Below, piece after piece: positions 34,172 through 39,970 of a stretch of 64,000 bases of DNA. Origin of the DNA: Bosea sp. 685 (GTDB taxonomy: Bacteria; Pseudomonadota; Alphaproteobacteria; Rhizobiales; Beijerinckiaceae); contig NZ_CP134779.1 in assembly GCF_031884435.1 (NCBI RefSeq), positions 2,294,001 to 2,358,000 on the forward strand, in the 5' to 3' direction. A program made the translations under genes and the position numbers. Numbering within the stretch: position 1 is the stretch's first letter; each line of letters starts with the position of its first letter. The notes beneath the pieces were generated by a model, which did not search any database, was not told the origin of the DNA, and saw nothing but the letters and a program-made list of their open reading frames with translations.

Positions 34172-34418
34172 GGGCCGCCTCCACCGGATCGGCGGTCTCA
34201 GCGAACGCAGCCGCCGTCATGACGGTTGCTCGGCTGAAGTCGCCAGCATCCCATAGCTGCCTGCTGGGCAGGGTGGTGACGAAGCTCGCTTTGGGGAACC
34301 CGGTTATCGCCCACGTCAGTACCCGACCGCTGGGCCGCCGCAGACGAAACCACCCACCAGCAACCGCACCCGGAAGGGCGACATTGGCATGCGGGAAAGG
34401 GGCGAGCGCGAGCGACAT
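34164..34418 (-). CDS. Hypothetical small protein, first gene of the capsid operon
   Basis: Eighty-four residues from ATG 34418 (a TTG precedes it directly): MSLALAPFPHANVALPGAVA, then a beta-rich stretch GWFRLRRPSGRVLTWAITGF. It starts the leftward run of seven genes that includes the capsid gene. No family recognised. In 34419-34656 I see no other secure gene; a 29-codon frame (34509-34598, TTG start) is only a possibility. Confidence 0.5.
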   Translation of the reverse strand: MSLALAPFPHANVALPGAVAGGWFRLRRPSGRVLTWAITGFPKASFVTTLPSRQLWDAGDFSRATVMTAAAFAETADPVEAAHG

Positions 34419-34629
34419 CAATAGACGGAATCACGCGGATTCGCGGGGCGCAAGGGAGCCTCTACAGCCGTTGCGCGGCAGCCGTTTCAGCGGAGGACGG
34501 TATTCATTTTGCCCGCGAAATCGCGCAAAACATCGGTGCAGGCCGTGATAGACGAGGCGAGATTCCTGGCCAACGCAGTCCGCATGCTCGAGGAATGACG
34601 CCGAATCCCCCAAGGTATTCAAGCGATCT

Positions 34630-34648
34630 GCGTACCTATGCCGTACCT
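34630..34648. promoter_or_regulatory. Possible integrase arm-binding sites, right end
   Basis: gcgtacct (34630-34637) and ccgtacct (34641-34648) are direct repeats with an 11-base period, one helical turn, 50 bases from attR. The same motif occurs as an inverted pair near the left end (18218-18247). Confidence 0.45.
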
Positions 34649-34656
34649 GGAAAGCG

Positions 34657-34689
34657 AAAAGGGCCCAGGCGATTTGCGCCTAAGCCCTT
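34657..34689 (-). terminator. Rho-independent terminator after tRNA-Asn
   Basis: On the minus strand the stem AAGGGC-tt-AGGCG pairs with CGCCT-gg-GCCCTT around the loop caaat and is followed by TTTT. It lies 8 bases after the tRNA 3' end and on the element side of attR, so the element supplies the terminator for the host tRNA gene. Confidence 0.75.
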
Positions 34690-34696
34690 GAAATGA

Positions 34697-34747
34697 CTGG
34701 CTCCCGGAGCAGGATTCGAACCTGCGACCAATCGATTAACAGTCGAT
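34697..34747. repeat. attR: tRNA-Asn 3' part supplied by the element
   Basis: Identical over 51 bases to attL (18044-18094). It completes the tRNA-Asn gene; identity stops at 34748, inside the anticodon stem. The crossover must lie somewhere in these 51 bases. Confidence 0.93.
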
Positions 34748-34772
34748 TGCTCTACCGCTGAGCTATCCGGGA
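34698..34772 (-). tRNA. tRNA-Asn (anticodon GTT)
   Basis: A 75-base cloverleaf with encoded CCA: acceptor TCCCGGA/TCCGGGA, anticodon loop CTGTTAA in the stem AATCGA/TCGATT, and T-loop GGTTCGAATCC. The 5' third lies in the chromosome and the rest in the attR repeat, so integration rebuilt an intact tRNA. It is the integration target of the element. Confidence 0.97.
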
Positions 34773-34960
34773 TCAGTGGCCGCCGTATACCCATGCCACC
34801 GGGACCGCGCAAGCCCTTTGCGACAAAGCAGGCGGGAAAACGTCGGCTCACCAATTTGCCCACGGGTCATCCAACGCGGCTTGGCGAGGATGGGTTGCGG
34901 CCCGGCCCGGCATGTGGTTATACGCCGTGCAAGATGTCACGCCAGCGCGGGCATCGGGAA

Positions 34961-35034
34961 GGCCTCGTGGCGGAGTGGTTACGCAGAGGACTGCAAATCC
35001 TTGCACCCCGGTTCGATTCCGGGCGAGGCCTCCA
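34961..35034 (+). tRNA. tRNA-Cys (anticodon GCA)
   Basis: A 74-base cloverleaf with encoded CCA: acceptor GGCCTCG/CGAGGCC, anticodon loop CTGCAAA and T-arm CCCCGGTTCGATTCCGGG. It lies 188 bases from tRNA-Asn on the opposite strand. Between it and the methyltransferase gene (35035-35311) I see nothing else. Confidence 0.96.
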
Positions 35035-35311
35035 ATTTCCCCGATCATATCCATGCCATCAGATTCGGGGCCGCTCCGGCGGGCCGCCGCGTTCTCGTGG
35101 CGTCATGCCCTGATGGTGTCTCGTCCTCTTGGCGTCTTGTCCCCCTGGCGTCTTGCCTTTTGACGCGGCCTCGAACAAAAGCTGTCGGATCGGTCGATAG
35201 GCTTGGCTCGGGCCCCGGGCCATGGCGTATCGGCTCGCTTTCGATGGCGCCGGCCGCGAGCCGCCGCCTGATGTCGCAGCAACCTGGTGTCGCAGACGGA
35301 GATTTCGGGAC

Positions 35312-35953
35312 ATGGATAGTTTCGCCGCGCTGCGCCGCATGATGGTCGATTGCCAATTGCGGACCTATGACATCACCGACCGGGCCGTCCTGGCGGCGGC
35401 CGATACGGTGCCGCGCGAGGCCTTCCTGCCCGATACGCTGTCGCATCTGGCCTATCTCGACCAGTCCGTGCCGTTGCCTGGCACGGGGAGGGCGCTGATG
35501 ACACCGATGGTCGTGATCCGCATGATCCAGACGCTCGCCTTGCAGCCTGGCGAGGCCGCGCTCGAATATGGTGGCGGCACGGGCTATGGCGCAGCCGTGA
35601 TGGCGAGCATGGGCGCGCTCGCGACGCTCTGGGAGCCGGATGCCGATGCCGCCGCCCTGGCTGGCCCAGCCCTGAAGCGGGCCGATGCCGGCGCTGTTGC
35701 GCTGGCGGTCAAGCGCCCCGCTGACCACAGCTTCGACGTGATCCTGGTCGGCGGCGCCTGCGAGACCGGGCCCGACGAGCTTTTCCCCTTGTTGCGCGAT
35801 GGCGGCCGGCTCATCGCGGTCGAAGGGTTCGGGCGCGCCGCCCGGGTAAGACTCTATCAGAAAACGGGAAAAATCGTCTCGGGGCGGCCGGTTTTCGATG
35901 CCGCCGCACCGGTTCTGGCGGAATTCCGCAAGGCGCCGGCGTTCGTTTTCTGA
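35312..35953 (+). CDS. Protein-L-isoaspartate O-methyltransferase family protein
   Basis: A 213-residue SAM-dependent methyltransferase-like protein. I start it at ATG 35312 (MDSFAALRRMMVDCQLRTYD), the usual family beginning. Motif I is ALEYGGGTGYGAAV, where the family normally has a Gly-rich LEIGTGSGYQ; the acidic post-I residue is in LWEPDADAAA. The sequence deviates enough that repair activity is uncertain. It sits directly before tolC, a pairing often seen in Rhizobiales. Confidence 0.88.
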   Translation: MDSFAALRRMMVDCQLRTYDITDRAVLAAADTVPREAFLPDTLSHLAYLDQSVPLPGTGRALMTPMVVIRMIQTLALQPGEAALEYGGGTGYGAAVMASMGALATLWEPDADAAALAGPALKRADAGAVALAVKRPADHSFDVILVGGACETGPDELFPLLRDGGRLIAVEGFGRAARVRLYQKTGKIVSGRPVFDAAAPVLAEFRKAPAFVF

Positions 35954-36138
35954 ACAGCGGCCTTGGTTTTTGAGTGGCAGTCTTGGTTTTCTGAACGGCA
36001 GCTTTGGTTCTCCGAGCGGGAGGTGTCGCATTTTTGCGGCAGTGCGAAACGGAAACCCGATCTCTGGCCAAGCTGGCGTTGGCGCGTGCCCCGGTTGCGG
36101 CTATGTAGGATTCTTAAACGTATGCCGAGGCTGGGGCG

Positions 36139-37599
36139 ATGCCTGGGCGTGACAGCAGTCCGCACATGAGGCGTCCGGTGACAAGACAGAAGTTCGATAA
36201 CAAGACGGTTGAGTTTGGTGCTGCGGCGTTGATCGCTGTCGCGTTGCTGTTCGGGGGCACTGCCGCCGCCAGCGCTCAAACCATGGATGCGGCGTTGTCG
36301 CGGGCCTATTCGGGCAACCCGACACTGAATTCGCAGCGCGCCTCGCTGCGGGTGACGAATGAGAACGTGCCGCAGGCGCTCTCCGGCTATCGGCCGAAGA
36401 TCACGGCCTCGGCCGATATCGGCGCGAGCATTTCCGAGACCGACACTCCCGCCAAGGACACGACGCGAGGGGTTCACAGCAGCGCCCTCAGCCGGCTCGG
36501 CTCGCGTGGCGCCGGCGTGCAGATCGACCAGAACATCTTCGACAGCGGCAAGACGCGGAGCTCCGTCAGCCAGGCCGAATCGCTGGTGCTGGGCGCACGC
36601 GCGACGCTGCGCAACACTGAGCAGAACGTCCTGCTCGATGCCGCGACCTCCTATATGAACGTGCTGCGCGACACCGCGATCCTGAATCTCAACCGTAACA
36701 ACGTCGAGGTTCTGGAAGAGCAGTTGCGCCAGACCCGCGACCGCTTCCAGGTCGGCGAGGTGACGCGTACCGACGTCGCTCAGGCCGAGGCGCGCCTGTC
36801 GGCGTCGCAGTCGCAGGCGATTCTCGCCGAATCGAACCTCAAGACCTCGATCGCGCGTTTCCGCCAGAATGTCGGCGTTGAGCCCAAGCAGCTCGCGCCG
36901 GGACGGCCGATCGAGAATCTGCTGCCGAAATCGCTGCCCGCGGCGCTCAACGTCGCACTGACCGGGCATCCTTCGATCATCGCCTCGCTGCATGGCGTCG
37001 ATGCCGCCGAATTGCAGGTCAAGGTCACGGAAGCGGACCTCTTGCCGACCTTCGGTGTGCGCGGCATCGTCCAGCAGCGCTATGATTCAACCTATTTCGG
37101 CGACAACCGGACCAGCGCCAGCGTCGTCGGCACGCTGACGGTGCCGATCTATGAGGGCGGCCAAGTTTATTCGCGGACGCGGCAGGCCAAGGAGACGGCC
37201 GGCCAGCGCCGGATCGATGTCGATACGCAGCGCGACACGGTGCGTGCGGCGGTGGTCTCGGCCTGGGGCGGTCTCGAGGCGGCCAAGGCGCAGATCATCG
37301 CAGCCCAAGCGCAGGTGCAGGCGGCCGAGACCGCGCTGTCTGGCGTGCGCGAGGAGGCCAAGGTCGGTCAGCGCACCACGCTCGACGTGCTCAATGCGCA
37401 GCAGGAGCTCGTCAGCGCCCGCTCGACCCTGGTCACGGCACAGCGCGACCGCGTCGTTGCCTCCTACTCGGTGCTTTCCGCAGTCGGCCGGCTTTCGGCC
37501 GAGACGCTGAAGCTCAGGACCGAAACCTATGACGCGCGCAAGCATTATGATCAGGTCAAGGGCTTGCTCTGGGGCACCCAGACGCCGGACGGGCGCTGA
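36139..37599 (+). CDS. tolC: TolC-family outer-membrane efflux protein
   Basis: A 486-residue outer-membrane channel for type I secretion and multidrug efflux. A long leader (start ATG 36139, or 36166 at MRRPVTRQ) ends in LIAVALLFGGTAAASAQ. Two homologous halves have the TolC pattern of strands and long coiled helices: NPTLNSQRASLRV, DVAQAEARLSASQSQAILAE, then TLTVPIYEGGQVYSRTRQA and TLDVLNAQQELVSARSTL. No adaptor or pump genes adjoin, so it probably serves several exporters. Confidence 0.93.
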   Translation: MPGRDSSPHMRRPVTRQKFDNKTVEFGAAALIAVALLFGGTAAASAQTMDAALSRAYSGNPTLNSQRASLRVTNENVPQALSGYRPKITASADIGASISETDTPAKDTTRGVHSSALSRLGSRGAGVQIDQNIFDSGKTRSSVSQAESLVLGARATLRNTEQNVLLDAATSYMNVLRDTAILNLNRNNVEVLEEQLRQTRDRFQVGEVTRTDVAQAEARLSASQSQAILAESNLKTSIARFRQNVGVEPKQLAPGRPIENLLPKSLPAALNVALTGHPSIIASLHGVDAAELQVKVTEADLLPTFGVRGIVQQRYDSTYFGDNRTSASVVGTLTVPIYEGGQVYSRTRQAKETAGQRRIDVDTQRDTVRAAVVSAWGGLEAAKAQIIAAQAQVQAAETALSGVREEAKVGQRTTLDVLNAQQELVSARSTLVTAQRDRVVASYSVLSAVGRLSAETLKLRTETYDARKHYDQVKGLLWGTQTPDGR

Positions 37600-37738
37600 G
37601 TCAGAATAACAACAGCGGGCATTTCTCTTGTGGGCGGCTGAAAAGCCGCCTTGCCCGGGTTGCTCCCCGTGAAATACTCAAGGCTGGAGCGGCGTTGATT
37701 CTATCGACGCGCCTGGTGTCGAGTGGTCCGGACCCAAG

Positions 37739-38341
37739 ATGAGCGCGCAACCGAAGCCCAGCGAACCGTCGATGGAGGAAATCCTTGCCTCCATTCGTCG
37801 GATCATCTCGGATGACGAGGCCAAGCCTGCTGAGGCGCCGCCTGCTGCCGTAACGGACGGGGACGATGAACTGAAGGCGCTCCTCGCCGGTGCGAGCGCC
37901 GTATCGGCCGCCGATGACGATGTGCTCGATCTCGGGGCCGAAGCCAATCTGATTTCCGAGCCTGAGCCGCCGGCCGAGGCCCAGGCGCTCGCGGAGTCCA
38001 GTGATATCGACTTCCTCGAGGCCCCGGAGTTGGCCGCGACAACCGAGCCGGAACCCGTCTTGCCGCAGGCTTTCGTGCCGGCTCCGTCGCCGCCTGCTGC
38101 TTCCGCGCCGCCCTTCGACATGGCTCAGCTTCTCTCCGACCAGACGAGTTCGGCGGTCACCAGTGCCTTCGGCCAGCTTGCCCATACGGTTTTGTCCAAC
38201 AACGCCCGCACGTTGGAGGATCTGGTGAAGGATATGTTGAAGCCGATGCTGAAGGGCTGGCTCGACGACAACCTGCCGACCATGGTCGAGCGGCTGGTGC
38301 GTGCCGAGATCGAACGTGTGGCGCGCGGCGGCCGCAACTGA
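37739..38341 (+). CDS. popZ: PopZ polar organizing protein (DUF2497)
   Basis: A 200-residue polar scaffold that anchors chromosome origins and cell-cycle proteins. The family layout is clear: N-terminal helix PSMEEILASIRRIISDDE that binds clients, a long acidic Pro/Ala/Glu-rich disordered linker (about 25-120), and the C-terminal oligomerisation helices (TLEDLVKDMLKPMLKGWLDD, NLPTMVERLVRAEIERVARG). In many Rhizobiales popZ lies next to valS; here four genes or elements lie between. Confidence 0.92.
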   Translation: MSAQPKPSEPSMEEILASIRRIISDDEAKPAEAPPAAVTDGDDELKALLAGASAVSAADDDVLDLGAEANLISEPEPPAEAQALAESSDIDFLEAPELAATTEPEPVLPQAFVPAPSPPAASAPPFDMAQLLSDQTSSAVTSAFGQLAHTVLSNNARTLEDLVKDMLKPMLKGWLDDNLPTMVERLVRAEIERVARGGRN

Positions 38342-38398
38342 GCCCGCCGCGCCTGCCGGCGCGACCCCAGACATCCCGTGGTTATCTTTACCGCCTGG

Positions 38399-38623
38399 TC
38401 AGGCGCGCGGCGCGCGGCGCCGCGCTGGCACGGTCTGCAGCCGCTCGAAAGCGCCTTCCGAGCGCAGCTTCTTATAAATGAGGCTGCCGAGCATCAGGGC
38501 CAGCGTCGGCGTGCCGAGCCGCGCGACCAGCATCGCGATGCCGATGGTGGCGGGGCGGGAATAGCGGCCTGACGCCGCTCCAGCCGCGAACCAGGCGCCG
38601 AGCGCGTGGACAAAAAACTTCAT
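38399..38623 (-). CDS. Small hypothetical membrane protein
   Basis: Seventy-four residues with one or two hydrophobic helices (residues about 5-20 and 26-48) and a strongly basic C-terminus (ARRRAPRA). It starts at ATG 38623 and is 25 bases downstream of the pyridoxamine-oxidase-fold gene on the same strand. No family recognised. Confidence 0.55.
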   Translation of the reverse strand: MKFFVHALGAWFAAGAASGRYSRPATIGIAMLVARLGTPTLALMLGSLIYKKLRSEGAFERLQTVPARRRAPRA

Positions 38624-38648
38624 CGCAATCGTTCCCTTGCTGCAATGG

Positions 38649-39134
38649 TCACAGGACCACTTTGCGATTATCGCCGAGATGGGGCTTCGAGCCCGTGATC
38701 GCGGCCGCCGCCATCTTCACTGTCGTGACGATCTTGCCGGGACTGTCCCAGAATTCGGCCATGGCGGGCCGGACGCGCAGGACGCGGATATTGGGATCGT
38801 CCTTGCTCTTCCAGAACGCCCTCGCAGCGGTTGACCAGAGTTCGCCGATCTTGCGACGGTCGTCGAGGATGTTGGCCGTGCCGGTCACGGAGACATAGCG
38901 ATAGCTGCCATTATCGGCAAAGGTCAGGCAGACATTGTCGTTGATCTCGACCTCGTCGTCCTTGTGATTGCGCGCGTCGGTCAGGAAGTAGATCGCATCC
39001 TCGTCGCGAGCCGCATGGGCGCTCATCGGCCGGGAGCGCAACTCGTCGCTCGAACCGTCATGCGTCACCAGCATGCACAGCCCGATATCGTCGATCAGCG
39101 TCCAGGCGCGATCCTGGTCGGTGTGATGGGTCAT
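38649..39134 (-). CDS. Pyridoxamine 5'-phosphate oxidase-fold protein (general stress protein 26-like)
   Basis: A 161-residue split-barrel flavin-binding protein. ARTWT-like start (DQDRAWTLIDDIGLCMLVTH), RSRPMSAHAARDEDAIYFLT and a conserved tail with VRPAMAEFWDSPGKIVTTVK are typical of the GSP26 group, which binds FMN or FAD and is linked to general stress. It is divergent from dps, another stress gene; both may share upstream control in 39135-39332. Confidence 0.88.
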   Translation of the reverse strand: MTHHTDQDRAWTLIDDIGLCMLVTHDGSSDELRSRPMSAHAARDEDAIYFLTDARNHKDDEVEINDNVCLTFADNGSYRYVSVTGTANILDDRRKIGELWSTAARAFWKSKDDPNIRVLRVRPAMAEFWDSPGKIVTTVKMAAAAITGSKPHLGDNRKVVL

Positions 39135-39332
39135 GGCAGATTCTCCTGTCGTTCACTGTCTCAACGGGTGGACGCTGCAACAGTTCCTTCCGCCCCTTTT
39201 CGCGATGCCCTGCCGTCTCCTCCTCCCTGGGAACGCGAACCTGGGGAACGCGAAGCGCCCTCGCGCGTATCTTGAGCCAAGGCTCCGACCAGGCGTGGGC
39301 CTTCCACACGTGACCGCATCGAGGATATCGCC

Positions 39333-39815
39333 ATGAAGAAGCCCGTCTCCAAGATCGACCTGACCTCGAACACCAAGACCGAGGTGATCAGCCTGCTGAA
39401 TGAGCGTCTCGCTGATGGAATCGACCTCGCGCTCGTCACCAAGCAGGCGCATTGGAACCTGAAGGGGCCGGGCTTCATCGGCATCCACCTGATGCTCGAT
39501 GGCTTTCGCAAGGATCTCGACGAGCATGTCGACACGGTCGCCGAGCGCATCGCCCAGCTCGGCGGCATTGCGCTAGGCACGACGCAGACGACCGCCTCGG
39601 CCACCACGCTGAAAGCTTACCCGACCGACATCATCGCGGTCGGCGACCATCTCGTCGCGCTGATCGAGCGCTATGCCGCGACCGCCAATCTGGTGCGCGT
39701 GGCGATCGACAAAACCGATGAGGCGGGCGACGCCGGTACCGCCGATCTGCTGACAGCCTATTCGCGCATGCTCGACAAGGCTTTATGGTTCCTGCAGTCC
39801 AATGCGGCATCGTGA
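39333..39815 (+). CDS. dps: Dps ferritin-like DNA-protection protein
   Basis: A 160-residue subunit of the 12-mer that oxidises and stores iron with H2O2 and protects DNA in stationary phase. The inter-subunit ferroxidase site is visible as His in KQAHWNLKGPGFIGIHLMLD, then Asp and Glu in GFRKDLDEHVDTVAERI. The Lys-rich N-terminus MKKPVSKID could contact DNA. It ends before a tandem repeat and a strong terminator, so it is monocistronic. Confidence 0.93.
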   Translation: MKKPVSKIDLTSNTKTEVISLLNERLADGIDLALVTKQAHWNLKGPGFIGIHLMLDGFRKDLDEHVDTVAERIAQLGGIALGTTQTTASATTLKAYPTDIIAVGDHLVALIERYAATANLVRVAIDKTDEAGDAGTADLLTAYSRMLDKALWFLQSNAAS

Positions 39816-39830
39816 TCGATCGAAGACGTT

Positions 39831-39885
39831 GACGCGCAGGCCTTGCTCCACGCGTAAGGCCTTGCTTGACGCGTAGGCCTTGCTT
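39831..39885. repeat. Three-unit 18-19 bp tandem repeat
   Basis: Units gacgcgcaggccttgctc, cacgcgtaaggccttgctt and gacgcgtaggccttgctt follow each other directly in the dps-valS spacer. A recent slippage product; no function is evident. Confidence 0.7.
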
Positions 39886-39927
39886 GGGCTCTTAAGTTCT
39901 TCGACCTTTTTGGCCTTTGATTTTCAC

Positions 39928-39954
39928 GGCCGGGGCGTGCTCCCCGGCCTTTTT
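39928..39954 (+). terminator. Rho-independent terminator between dps and valS
   Basis: GGCCGGGG pairs with CCCCGGCC across a 6-base loop and is followed by TTTTT. It ends 16 bases before the valS start, so it could also influence valS expression. Confidence 0.85.
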
Positions 39955-39970
39955 GCGTTCGAGCGAAGCG

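Larger units (their letters stand above)
18044..34747. mobile_element. Integrated genetic element in tRNA-Asn: satellite-like, with integrase, replication gene and stand-alone capsid gene
   Basis: The 16.7-kb segment is bounded by 51-bp direct repeats of the 3' part of tRNA-Asn (18044-18094 and 34697-34747). It begins with a tyrosine integrase reading inward and then has an AlpA-like factor, a probable replication module, cargo genes on both strands and a leftward operon with an HK97-type capsid gene. CGTACC motifs lie near both ends. The flanks are ordinary housekeeping DNA. Only one structural phage gene is recognisable, so a phage satellite or a reduced prophage is more likely than a complete phage. 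Boundaries are seen directly; the biology is inference. Confidence 0.9.

Noticed and set aside
34509-34598. A 29-codon plus-strand frame (TTG start, GGAGGA upstream) at the right end of the element
   Set aside because: Too short and start too uncertain to list as a gene, although the residues look ordered.
39831-39885. Tandem repeat considered as regulatory iterons of valS
   Set aside because: Three adjacent units before the dps terminator; slippage explains it and no binding partner is suggested.
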